DNA of 64,000 nucleotides from contig NZ_JAATHD010000006.1 of NCBI RefSeq assembly GCF_011947265.1, positions 1-64,000 on the forward strand. The letters run 5' to 3'. The stretch's first letter is position 1; every line of letters starts with the position of its first letter. The DNA comes from Paenibacillus sp. HB172176 (GTDB taxonomy: Bacteria > Bacillota > Bacilli > Paenibacillales > Paenibacillaceae). Under the pieces are notes generated by a model. The model had not been told where the DNA came from and did not search any database. It saw only the letters and a list, made by a program, of their open reading frames with translations. Shown piece by piece: positions 53,828-62,873 of this stretch. Made by a program: the position numbers and the translations under genes.

Positions 53828-55405
53828 ATGAATAAGCGCTATAAGCTTCTTGCAGTCATGATTACAGTATTTTTATTGGCGGGGGGGTTATTATCGGCAT
53901 GCAGCAACAACAGCAATAGCGGCAACAGCGGTAATAACGGGACGGCAAGCACGAACAATGGAACAACAGAAGAGAATTCTGGAACCGACGAAGGCTCCAA
54001 GGATCCCGTTGAATTGACGATGTTCGTAGACGCCACGTGGTATCCATTCCAGGATTGGACGGGAGAAATACCGGAGATGATCACGAAAGCGACCGGCGTG
54101 AAGCCGAAAGTAACGGTTGCGACAGATGATAAGCAGCTTGCTCTAATGGTAGCTTCGGGAGATTTGCCGGATATTGTGGTTTCCTTTAACTTCAAGCTGA
54201 TGTCGGACGGCAACATCAGTCTCCCTTATAATGAAATTTTCCCGAAATACGCGCCGGACGTGAAGTTTGATCCTGTCAAGGAGCTTGTGAATACGGTCAG
54301 CGACGGCAACTATTATGCGATCAGGAATGATTTCTCCACCGAATCCGAGTGGAAAGATAATCCATACGCTCATATGATGGTGCCAGGGCTGACGCTTCGC
54401 AAGGATATTTTGGAGGAGATGGGAAATCCTGAAATAAAGTCGCTTGCGGATTTGGACAATCTATTCGCAGCCGTTAAGGAAAAGCATCCGGACATGACGC
54501 CGCTTATTCTGAATCCGAATTGGCAAAGACCTTACTTCGATACACAATTCGGAGCAGTGGGCGGATTCGCGGATAAGGATGGCAAGATTGAATATTATCT
54601 CAGACAAGACGCCACGAAGCAATCCATGCTGTACATGAACAGCTTGTACCGCAACGGCTATGTGACTTCAGAGAATTTCGCCTACAAGAATGAAACGGAG
54701 ACGGAGCAAATGATGGTTTCCGGCAAAGGCTTTGGTTATACATGGACCTATTCGGGAGCCGATCGTCTGAATGCGGAATCCGATTACGATTTTATCCAGC
54801 TTGCCGAGCCGCTGAGCGATGACGCTTCTGTGGTTAGCACGGGAACTGGCGGACTTGGCATGTATGTGACGAAGGATAACAAAGATGTGGAAGCGACTGT
54901 GAAATTCCTGGAATATCTGTACTCGGAAGAAGGCTGGAGATTAGCCGAATGGGGAATCGAAGGCGAAGACTGGACATGGAATGACGCCGGCTATCCGGAA
55001 TTCAATTATAATGTTCAGGATTTGGAAACACTGAAAGAGAAAGGCGTTTATTGGTGGGGTGTGCCGACAGAGACAGGCGTCGGCATGGCGCTGGGATCCT
55101 TCAAGGAAGGCTCGGAAACGACTCGCCAAGGCGAAGAGTATTCCAAGATTACGAGCTTTAACCCGGCTATTGGCATGATTAATCCGGAAACGGATTCTCC
55201 CGAACAAATTATTCGCACGAACATTGACAATATGGTGAAGACGGAGGTTACGAAGGTATATCTGGCACCGACAGAAGCTGAAGCGGAGAAGGCGTACGAG
55301 GATATGCTGGAGAAAGCCGAGAAGATCGGAATGGCGAAGCTTGAGGCATGGGCCACCGAGCAATATGGTCCTCTGAAGGAGAAGTACGATAGCTTGACGA
55401 AATAA
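53828..55405 (+). CDS. LplA-type solute-binding lipoprotein
   Basis: Binding lipoprotein for the 51897/52870 permeases. Signal peptide with lipobox LSAC (Cys25), a long Ser/Asn/Gly linker, then VELTMFVDATWYPFQDW and LPDIVVSFNFK. The C-terminus (GPLKEKYDSLTK) is of a different Lpl subgroup from 14302 and 18083, so ligand specificity should differ. ATG 53828 is preferred over 53822 because GGGGG (53816-53820) is seven bases upstream. Confidence 0.92.
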   Translation: MNKRYKLLAVMITVFLLAGGLLSACSNNSNSGNSGNNGTASTNNGTTEENSGTDEGSKDPVELTMFVDATWYPFQDWTGEIPEMITKATGVKPKVTVATDDKQLALMVASGDLPDIVVSFNFKLMSDGNISLPYNEIFPKYAPDVKFDPVKELVNTVSDGNYYAIRNDFSTESEWKDNPYAHMMVPGLTLRKDILEEMGNPEIKSLADLDNLFAAVKEKHPDMTPLILNPNWQRPYFDTQFGAVGGFADKDGKIEYYLRQDATKQSMLYMNSLYRNGYVTSENFAYKNETETEQMMVSGKGFGYTWTYSGADRLNAESDYDFIQLAEPLSDDASVVSTGTGGLGMYVTKDNKDVEATVKFLEYLYSEEGWRLAEWGIEGEDWTWNDAGYPEFNYNVQDLETLKEKGVYWWGVPTETGVGMALGSFKEGSETTRQGEEYSKITSFNPAIGMINPETDSPEQIIRTNIDNMVKTEVTKVYLAPTEAEAEKAYEDMLEKAEKIGMAKLEAWATEQYGPLKEKYDSLTK

Positions 55406-55418
55406 GATTTCGTTTATA

Positions 55419-55463
55419 AGCTCATAGGGAAGGCTTGCCGCAAGGCTGCTTTTCCTATGAGCT
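55419..55463 (+). other. Stem-loop between importer and kinase genes
   Basis: AGCTCATAGG near 55419-55428 pairs with CCTATGAGCT (55454-55463), with further pairing inside. There is no T run, so it may reduce rather than stop transcription into the kinase gene. Confidence 0.45.
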
Positions 55464-55505
55464 ATATTGCATTTAGTTTGCGAGTCACCGGGGAGAATGA
55501 AGCTT

Positions 55506-57275
55506 ATGCGAATGAGTACAAAAATGGTTGTTGGCTATCTTTTTCTTATCGTTCTGCCGTTTCTTATCTTCTCAGCGTTTGTCTATAATCAGCTTTATGG
55601 ACGACTGGTTAGTCAGTATCAACTGACGAATCAGCAAAATATGGAGCAACAGGGAACAAATCTGGAGGCCAGACTGTCCAAGATTGAATCCTTATATTCC
55701 ATCTATCAGAACAATTCTGCGCTTCTCGACTTCCTGAGAGGGGATTATGTGTATGACAGAGATCTCATCTTCTCGTATTTGAAGGAGATCAGTCCCGCGT
55801 TCGCCTTCGCGTCGCTTGGAGAGCCGATGGTTGAACAGCTCGTCGTGTATCCCAAAATCCAGGACAGGCTGTTGTCCTTGAAGGAATTCGCAGATTACTC
55901 GGAGCTGGAGGGCAGGCTGAGCGCTGAGGAGAAGGCGGAGCTTCTGCCGGCAAGAGGGCTATGGAAGAAAACAACCAACACGGATTCGGAGCCATCTCTG
56001 GTGTACTATCACAAGCTTTATAGCGAAACCTATACTAGCGAACTTGGCATTGTCGAGATTACAGTGAAATCAACCATTATCGATGAACTTATGAAAGCGC
56101 TTAGCGTCATTCATCCGAAGAATACCGTTATTCTGTTGAATGAGGAGGGTACTGTATTCAGCTCCATGAGGGAGACTCAGATAAGCTCGGATTTACTGCG
56201 GAAGATAGAAGTCGCTGTCTTGAACAAGCAAGAGGATACTTTTCTTGTGGATGATGAGAAGCTGATGGTCAATTCGGCAGTAGTCCCCCGATTAGGCTTG
56301 ACTATTATTGAAATCAATAAACAAGATACCTTGTTCCAATTTGTAAAGACGAAGCTCTGGCTCGCAGCAGTCGGCATTGTACTTCTCGGCGTGCTCAGCC
56401 TGTTTTATTATTTGTTGTTGTCATCGCTTACCAAACGGATTTTGTTATTATCCCGACATATGCGCAAAGTCGGCCTGGATGATATGGGCACCCCTTACTC
56501 GGGAAAGATAGGCAAGGATGAAATCGGATTTCTCTTGTTGAATTACAATGCGATGATCAGGCGAATCGATGAACTCGTCAATCGTGTGCAGAAGGTCGAG
56601 CTGCTGAAGAAGGATGCGGATTTTAAAATGCTGCAAGCTCAGATTCAACCTCATTTCCTGTACAATACTCTGGAGACGATGCGAATGCTTGCCAGATCGA
56701 ATAAGGATTATAAGGTCGCCGACATGGCTTATTCTCTCGGGAATTTGCTTCGGTACAGCTTGACGCAAACAAATGATACGACGCTTCAAGAGGAATTGGA
56801 GCATGTCAAGGCTTATATTGCCATTCATCAGATACGGATAAGGGAGCTTCACTTCGACCTCGAAGTGGAGGAAGCGCTGCTCTCGCTTCGCTGTCCAAGA
56901 TTTATCTTGCAGCCGCTTCTGGAGAACAGTATGATTCACGGGCTTGCGAACCTGCGCGGGCAGAAACGAATAGCGATTCGATTCAAGAGAGTGCAGGAAA
57001 GTATTGAAATTCAAGTGATGGATAACGGCGAAGGCATTCCGGAGCCGAAGCTTTCGAATCTTCGTATGAAATTATCAGGGGGGAGCTTAAACGATATTCG
57101 ATTTTCGACCGGAACGGGCATCGGTCTTGGCAATGTCGTTGAGCGTGTCAAAGCTTATTACGGCCATTCGTCCACAATGCTTGTTGAAAGCGGCGCGGGC
57201 CAAGGAACAACGTTCACCCTTATTCTTCGGAAGGAGGAGGAGATTCACCATGTTGAAGCTGATGATCGTGGATGA
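55506..57275 (+). CDS. YesM-type sensor histidine kinase
   Basis: Sensor kinase with TM1 at about 7-28 (VVGYLFLIVLPFLIFSAFVY), an extracellular domain, TM2 (KLWLAAVGIVLLGVLSLFYYLLL), HAMP, phospho-acceptor His383 in IQPHFLYNTLET and ATPase domain with LQPLLENSMIHG, MDNGEGIP and GIGLGNVVERVK. The frame opens at 55467, but GGGGAG (55490-55495) fits ATG 55506. Its end overlaps the regulator by 26 bases. It lies directly behind the importer, whose binding protein could share its ligand. Confidence 0.9.
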   Translation: MRMSTKMVVGYLFLIVLPFLIFSAFVYNQLYGRLVSQYQLTNQQNMEQQGTNLEARLSKIESLYSIYQNNSALLDFLRGDYVYDRDLIFSYLKEISPAFAFASLGEPMVEQLVVYPKIQDRLLSLKEFADYSELEGRLSAEEKAELLPARGLWKKTTNTDSEPSLVYYHKLYSETYTSELGIVEITVKSTIIDELMKALSVIHPKNTVILLNEEGTVFSSMRETQISSDLLRKIEVAVLNKQEDTFLVDDEKLMVNSAVVPRLGLTIIEINKQDTLFQFVKTKLWLAAVGIVLLGVLSLFYYLLLSSLTKRILLLSRHMRKVGLDDMGTPYSGKIGKDEIGFLLLNYNAMIRRIDELVNRVQKVELLKKDADFKMLQAQIQPHFLYNTLETMRMLARSNKDYKVADMAYSLGNLLRYSLTQTNDTTLQEELEHVKAYIAIHQIRIRELHFDLEVEEALLSLRCPRFILQPLLENSMIHGLANLRGQKRIAIRFKRVQESIEIQVMDNGEGIPEPKLSNLRMKLSGGSLNDIRFSTGTGIGLGNVVERVKAYYGHSSTMLVESGAGQGTTFTLILRKEEEIHHVEADDRG

Positions 57276-58005
57276 TGAGCCCATTATCCTGGAGGGCATT
57301 CGAGATATGATTGTGGAAGAAAATACGCCATTCGAAAAAATGATATTGGCTTATGACGGTATTGATGCCTTGGAGAAAATCGACTTCTTCCAGCCTGATC
57401 TTATTATTACGGATATTCATATGCCGGGAATCGACGGGCTTGAATTCATTAAGCAGGCGCAGCTTAAAAAGGTGAAGCGATTCATTATTTTAACCGGGCA
57501 TGATGTGTTTGAATACGCGAGAAAAGCGATTCATCTTCAGGTTGTCGATTATATGCTCAAGCCCGTCAACCAGCGCGAGCTCGCTGAGCTTCTCAAGAAA
57601 GTCGCCTTGACTTTAATAGAGGAAAAGCAGCATAGCGCAGAGTCTTCCGGATTGAGCGATTCTGCAGCTTCGCAACAAAACGAGAATATATCGCTTATGA
57701 TGGCCTATATTGAAACGAACTTTATGAAGGATATTTCCTTGCCTGATATAGCCGCCAATCTGAACCTTCATCCGAGCTACGTGGGGCAAATGTTCAAGCG
57801 GGAAACAGGCCATACCTTTGTTAAATATGTAAACGAACTACGGATTGAAAAAGCGAAAAAGCTGCTAGAGGGGACGAAGGATATCCCGCTTGATAAAATT
57901 GCAAAATGCGTTGGCTATGACAACAGCCGTACTTTTTATAAGATTTTTCGCAAGTCGGTAGGTGTAACTCCAGGGGAGTACAGGAAATCGGGCGACCAGA
58001 AATAA
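57250..58005 (+). CDS. Short YesN-type response regulator
   Basis: Regulator of 251 residues made only of a receiver (Asp8/Asp9, phospho-acceptor Asp55 in ITDIHMPG, lysine in YMLKPVN), a short linker and an AraC domain (IAANLNLHPSYVGQMFKR and IAKCVGYDNSRTFYKIFRK). The other three regulators here carry an extra 250-300-residue middle domain, so this is a compact type. The start is ATG 57250 after GGAGGAGGAG; the open frame upstream of it is noncoding overlap with the kinase. Likely target: the promoter at 51785-51833. The 58006-58146 gap holds no gene that I can see. Confidence 0.92.
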   Translation: MLKLMIVDDEPIILEGIRDMIVEENTPFEKMILAYDGIDALEKIDFFQPDLIITDIHMPGIDGLEFIKQAQLKKVKRFIILTGHDVFEYARKAIHLQVVDYMLKPVNQRELAELLKKVALTLIEEKQHSAESSGLSDSAASQQNENISLMMAYIETNFMKDISLPDIAANLNLHPSYVGQMFKRETGHTFVKYVNELRIEKAKKLLEGTKDIPLDKIAKCVGYDNSRTFYKIFRKSVGVTPGEYRKSGDQK

Positions 58006-58146
58006 AAACACGTTCTTTCTTTTTGTTGCAAAAATAGGTTACTTCTGAACACAAATTAGATAATTCTCAGGCTCTCTTTGAGGGCTTTATTTCGGTATGA
58101 TCAATTCCATGAAGCCTTTCATTAATCTATGCCAGGAGTGTGTTCT

Positions 58147-61100
58147 ATGACCAGTGCAGAAACAGAATTGGAAGCAGGATTTTCAAGCCGCAGCCAAGAC
58201 CTTGACGTATTCCGGGGATTTGTCAATCCTCCTGCAGGTTACGGAGAAGTGGCTTTCTATTGGTGGGTAGGCGAGCCCCTCACGAAGGAGAGATTGACCT
58301 GGCAACTGGAGCAACTGAAAGATCATCATATCTCCGGCTTGCAAATTAATTATGGACACAGCGATGAGGGAGGAGACGCATGGGGGCTGACCTATCCAAG
58401 CGATCCTCCGTTGTTTTCGGAAGCGTGGTGGGAGCTGTTCGCCTGGTTTGCTGAGAAAGCCGGCACATACGGCATCGCGGTCAGTCTGAGCGACTATACG
58501 TTATGCGGACCTGGACAAGGATGGTATACGGATGAGATTCGAGCGCGCAAGCCGGATATTACGGGAACGAATCTTGCGCATTTGGACTGGCTTATGGAGA
58601 AAGAGGCAATGCAAGTCGAGAGACAGCTTCCAACAGACGTGATTTCGGCTGGCGCTTTCTTGACGGAAACTGATGAACAGTCGAAGAAATGGATAAATCT
58701 GATTCCCTTTATCCATCATGGGAAGCTGCTATGGGACAAGCCGGACGGCAGCTGGCATATATCGATTGTCTATGCGGAGCATAAGCCGCGATCCATCGAT
58801 CCGATGCATCCGGATAGCGGTGTGATGGTCATAGAGCATTTTTTTGCGCGCTTCGAGGAGCGGCTGTCAGGAATAGACAATGCCAAGCTAGGCTTCTTCT
58901 TCTCTGATGAGCTGGAATTCGGCATTCGTGGGAAGCTGTGGAACGACAGGTTCCGAGAAGCGTTTATGAGTCGCAAGGGCTATGACATCGTGGATGAGCT
59001 TTCGGCTCTGTTCATCGATATCGGGCCTCGAACGGCCAAGATCAGACTGGATTACGGAGATGTGATGGTGTCCTTGTCCGAGGAGCATTATTTCATTCCG
59101 ATATTCGAGTGGCATCAGGAGCGCGGTATGATTTATGGCTGCGATCACGGCGGCAGAGGCAAGGACATTACTGAATTTGGCGACTACTTCCGCACGCAGC
59201 GCTGGAATCAAGGCCCTGGCTGCGATCAGCCCGATTTCGAGAGCGATTTGATCAAAAACAAAGTTGCCAGCTCCATCGCCCATCTATATGAGCGGCCGCG
59301 AACCTGGCTGGAAGGCTTCTATGGCACCGGATGGGGAACGACGACTTCAGATGTGACAGATGCGATATTTCGAAACTTTGTATCCGGTCATAATCTGCTG
59401 ACGCTGCATGGTTTGTATTACACAACCTTCGGAGGCTGGTGGGAATGGGCACCTCCGTGCAATCATTTCCGCATGCCGTATTGGGAGCATATGGAGACGC
59501 TTCTGGCATGCACGGAGCGTCTCAGCTACCTGCTTAGTCAAGGCGTTCATGTCTGCGATGTCGCAATCGTCTATCCTGTGGCGGCTATGGAGGCAGGGCT
59601 TGACGGTGAAGCGTCGGTGAGGTCGGCCTTTGGAGTTGGCGAGCATTTGTACAAGCAAGGAATTGATTTTGATTTTATCGATTTCCAGTCTATTGAGCGT
59701 TCTTCAATAGAGGATCGCAAGCTCTGTGTTGCCGGGGAAGCGTATCGCGTCTTAATTATGCCCTCTATGCGCGCGGTGCGATATTCCATGCTGGAGAAGG
59801 CGCGAATGTTCCATGAGGCAGGCGGCATTGTCATTGCGCTTGACCGGTTGCCTGAAGCCAGCGAGCGAATGGGCGCCTTTGACTCGCTTCTGGATGATAC
59901 TGTTCGTGCCTTATTCGGGTGGACGTCGATAGAGGCCGCCGTACAGGGCGGCAGTCGAGCACAAAGGAACGAGGCAGGCGGAACGGCGTATACCGCACAT
60001 TCATTCGAGGAAGTTGAGGCTATTATTAATGGCGCATTTCCGCGCGACTTTGCTTGTGGGATTGAAGATGGAGACTCTGAGGTTCCTTATGTGATGCATC
60101 GCAGAATTGGCTTTCGCGATATGTACGCGATATACGGGGGAATGAACGGCTCGGAATGCTTCTTCCGAAGTCACGGCAAAATCGAGCTGTGGAATCCGTG
60201 GGATGGGACAGTCACTCGATTGGAAGCTAGCCGCATTACGGCTGAAGGTACTTATATTAAGCTGCCGCTTAGCCGAACGGAGATACAGTTAATTGTCTTC
60301 ACGAACCGAAAGCAGATCCATGCAGAGGAGCGTGTGCCATGGGAGCCGAGGCTCCCGAATGAGTCCATATCTTTGCTTCAATCGATGCCATTGGATGGAG
60401 AATGGGGCTTTGAACTCCGTCCAACAATGGATAATCAATTTGGAGATTTTCGTCAACCGCCGGAGGATTCGCTCATAGGAGCGGAAGCGCGCCAGTTCCG
60501 ATTCTCATATGAGGATCACAGATTGTTCAACACCGAGGAGTGGCGCAACGCTGCCTTCAATGATTTCATGTGGGAGAAGGTGACTTATGGTTACGGTCCT
60601 TATTTGTGGCAATTTGGTCCGCTCCGGCGTTCGGAAGTATCCGAGGATATGGAGAACGAATTTCTTCAGTTGAAATCAGCGCCAAGTGAATATCGTATGG
60701 AAGCGAGTGGGAGCAACTATGAATGGAGCAGATATGTCTGCTCGACGAGATACGGAATAGAGGGAGATCCTGGACATCAAGGCTATCATGGTTTAAAGGG
60801 CGAAATCACGAATGATTTCATCGCCATTGGCCGGCCATCATTCGATCTGACGGGCACGCAATATGACATGGAAGAAGACAGTATCGCCTATCTGTGGTCA
60901 TCGTTTCATTCAATTGACGGTCAAAGCGTGCGATTGCGAATGGGAGGCATTCTACCGGAGAAATTATGGCTGAATGGTGAATGGATGGAGGAAATTCCCG
61001 ATCAGCTTAAGGTTGAAAGAGGCGTCAATACAGTGCTGCTTCGTTATGGGCGAGCCGGGCGAGGACATGTGCTCTTCGAGAGCTTGAACGCCCCGGAGAA

Positions 61101-61824
61101 ATGGAAGCAGCCATTGCCTCTGGCAATGACATGGCATAATAAGCCGGGAAGCATAGCCTATGATGCCTATCCTGACGCAAGCAGGCCACTAGCAGGGTGG
61201 TATCGCTTCACGGCTCCTCCAGGGCTTGAAGGCATGGAGCTTGCCGCTTTCGGGACGGTTCAGGTTTGGGTGAATGGTGTGGAATGGAAGGTTGATCAAG
61301 TGGATGCCATACGCCATGACGGTGCTGCTACGTATCAGGTAACATCCTTGGTGAAGCAGAATGAAGTTAGTCTTGCAGCCGTTCGTATTGCGTACGATAC
61401 CTCGAATTATGCGGGGGCGGCACTGCCGGATCCCATACGATTGAAGTGTGGAGAAGGACTGATACAAGCTGGAGACTGGTCTGCTATCGATGGATTAACC
61501 TGTTATTCCGGAGGAGCGGTATACAGGCGCCAGCTGGAATGGGCGGTACCGGAGCGATCGCAAGAATACAGGGCAATACTTGAACTGGGAGATGTATCAG
61601 CATCTGCAGAGATCAGAGTCAATGGCCAGCATGTCCGAACTTTAGTGAGGGAGCCGTGGACTGCGGATATAGCTCCTTGGCTGCTGACGGGCGACAATGT
61701 GCTGGAAGTGTATGTATGCAACACGCTTGCCAATCATTACATGACGATTCCGACACGTTATCGAGGCGAGCTGGCCTCGGGGCTGCTCGGTCCGGTCACG
61801 CTGAACATCCTGGTTAATGAATAA
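58147..61824 (+). CDS. GH106-like alpha-L-rhamnosidase
   Basis: A 1225-residue protein without signal peptide. The start FRGFVNPPAGYGEVAFYWWVGEPLTKE, the barrel blocks ISGLQINYGHSD and FFFSDELEFG, and the C-terminal beta domains with a GH2-like sugar-binding fold (LRVNGQHV-type RVNGQHVRTL, then VLEVYVCNTLANHY) are what I associate with GH106 alpha-L-rhamnosidases. I could not assign the catalytic acids with certainty. It would release terminal L-rhamnose in the cytoplasm. ATG 58147 follows AGGAG (58134-58138) by eight bases; ATG 58129 is upstream of that site and unlikely. It is a single gene, convergent with the AraC regulator. Confidence 0.75.
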   Translation: MTSAETELEAGFSSRSQDLDVFRGFVNPPAGYGEVAFYWWVGEPLTKERLTWQLEQLKDHHISGLQINYGHSDEGGDAWGLTYPSDPPLFSEAWWELFAWFAEKAGTYGIAVSLSDYTLCGPGQGWYTDEIRARKPDITGTNLAHLDWLMEKEAMQVERQLPTDVISAGAFLTETDEQSKKWINLIPFIHHGKLLWDKPDGSWHISIVYAEHKPRSIDPMHPDSGVMVIEHFFARFEERLSGIDNAKLGFFFSDELEFGIRGKLWNDRFREAFMSRKGYDIVDELSALFIDIGPRTAKIRLDYGDVMVSLSEEHYFIPIFEWHQERGMIYGCDHGGRGKDITEFGDYFRTQRWNQGPGCDQPDFESDLIKNKVASSIAHLYERPRTWLEGFYGTGWGTTTSDVTDAIFRNFVSGHNLLTLHGLYYTTFGGWWEWAPPCNHFRMPYWEHMETLLACTERLSYLLSQGVHVCDVAIVYPVAAMEAGLDGEASVRSAFGVGEHLYKQGIDFDFIDFQSIERSSIEDRKLCVAGEAYRVLIMPSMRAVRYSMLEKARMFHEAGGIVIALDRLPEASERMGAFDSLLDDTVRALFGWTSIEAAVQGGSRAQRNEAGGTAYTAHSFEEVEAIINGAFPRDFACGIEDGDSEVPYVMHRRIGFRDMYAIYGGMNGSECFFRSHGKIELWNPWDGTVTRLEASRITAEGTYIKLPLSRTEIQLIVFTNRKQIHAEERVPWEPRLPNESISLLQSMPLDGEWGFELRPTMDNQFGDFRQPPEDSLIGAEARQFRFSYEDHRLFNTEEWRNAAFNDFMWEKVTYGYGPYLWQFGPLRRSEVSEDMENEFLQLKSAPSEYRMEASGSNYEWSRYVCSTRYGIEGDPGHQGYHGLKGEITNDFIAIGRPSFDLTGTQYDMEEDSIAYLWSSFHSIDGQSVRLRMGGILPEKLWLNGEWMEEIPDQLKVERGVNTVLLRYGRAGRGHVLFESLNAPEKWKQPLPLAMTWHNKPGSIAYDAYPDASRPLAGWYRFTAPPGLEGMELAAFGTVQVWVNGVEWKVDQVDAIRHDGAATYQVTSLVKQNEVSLAAVRIAYDTSNYAGAALPDPIRLKCGEGLIQAGDWSAIDGLTCYSGGAVYRRQLEWAVPERSQEYRAILELGDVSASAEIRVNGQHVRTLVREPWTADIAPWLLTGDNVLEVYVCNTLANHYMTIPTRYRGELASGLLGPVTLNILVNE

Positions 61825-61853
61825 TGCCGATTGCGGCATGCAGCAGCTAATGA

Positions 61854-62762
61854 TTATTTGTTGCGAGCTCTGAATTGAGTGGCGGTTATCTTGTAAAACT
61901 GCTTGAAGGAATGGCTGAATTGCTCCAGGGTCGCAAATCCGACCCTTGCGGCAATACCGCTTATCGATAGGTTCGTTGTTGTAAGAAGCTGGGCTGCGGC
62001 GCTCATGCGGGATTGTTGTTTTTTTTCCTTGAAGGAGACGCCGTATAGCTTCAGCACGATTCTCTCGGTCTGCCTGGTGCTCAGACTTAGCCTGTTCGCA
62101 AGCTCTGATAATGTAAGGGCAGCGTATTCGTATAAGAAGCTGTTTTCTATGGTAAGCAGTCTGCTGTCGTCCATCGTTTTCTCAGGCGCATGCTGCTGCG
62201 AAGGGCGGAGGTTCGAATACTGTCTAACCGTTCGGGCAACAATCATTTCTAATACATTTTTGGCCATATGATGGAAGCCGAGCGGCTTTGAGCTTAGCTC
62301 GGATGAAAGCATCTTGAACAAGGGCAACAGGTTCTCATTGTCCTGACCGATCCAGAACGGGGTGTTCACAAGCAGCTCCGACAGAGAATGGCTCGACAGA
62401 CCATTGCCTTTGTCGGTGCAGGAGGAGGAATCTCCGGAGACCACCTCAAAGAAGATGCAATATTCGGCCATCGGATCTGCGGGGGCGGGAATCTGCTCGT
62501 GCAGCACCGCCGGCCCTGTCATAAACAAGGTTCCAGGCATGAGGGAATAACGTATTCCGTCAGCAATCAGAATGCCCTGGCCTTCAGGAATATAGTGGAG
62601 CTCATAGCTCCCGCGACTATGACTGTGCTCGCGCATTGTGCTGTGGAAATAGCCGAATTTCACATACAAGACATTGAGTATAAAGCCTTCAAGCGCGAGC
62701 TTGATAGCCAGATTGCCGATATCAATTGGAGGCAGACGCTCCTCTGTGTTCACTTCTGTCAT
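61854..62762 (-). CDS. AraC-family transcriptional regulator
   Basis: Stand-alone regulator with an N-terminal cupin sugar-binding domain (REHSHSRGSYELHYIPEGQG and GTLFMTGPAVLHEQ) and a C-terminal AraC double helix-turn-helix (LSELANRLSLSTRQTERIVLK and ISGIAARVGFATLEQFSHSFKQFY). The ATG at 62762 has GAGGTG eight bases upstream; the longer frame to 62822 lacks one and would run into the palindrome. It is transcribed away from the GH95-like gene at 62874 and probably controls it, with the sugar as ligand. Confidence 0.9.
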   Translation of the reverse strand: MTEVNTEERLPPIDIGNLAIKLALEGFILNVLYVKFGYFHSTMREHSHSRGSYELHYIPEGQGILIADGIRYSLMPGTLFMTGPAVLHEQIPAPADPMAEYCIFFEVVSGDSSSCTDKGNGLSSHSLSELLVNTPFWIGQDNENLLPLFKMLSSELSSKPLGFHHMAKNVLEMIVARTVRQYSNLRPSQQHAPEKTMDDSRLLTIENSFLYEYAALTLSELANRLSLSTRQTERIVLKLYGVSFKEKKQQSRMSAAAQLLTTTNLSISGIAARVGFATLEQFSHSFKQFYKITATQFRARNK

Positions 62763-62821
62763 AATGCGACACCTCGTTTGTGAATGTGGTCGTCTTCGTT
62801 CATTACATCTATCCGGCTGCA

Positions 62822-62839
62822 TCGCTATAATTATAGCGA
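62822..62839. promoter_or_regulatory. 18-bp perfect palindrome with overlapping divergent -10 boxes
   Basis: TCGCTATAATTATAGCGA is its own complement and contains TATAAT for the plus strand (62826-62831) and for the minus strand (62830-62835). A plus-strand -35 ATTACA (62802-62807) gives an 18-base spacer; the minus-strand -35 is weak. The two promoters cannot be used at once, so it may be a switch between the regulator and the enzyme gene. Confidence 0.6.
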
Positions 62840-62873
62840 AAGCACGGCAATTAGGAAATGTGGGAGGAAGCTT

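Noticed and set aside
61824..61839. ATGCCG/CGGCAT hairpin between convergent genes as terminator
   Set aside because: Only six pairs, overlaps the stop codon and has no T run.
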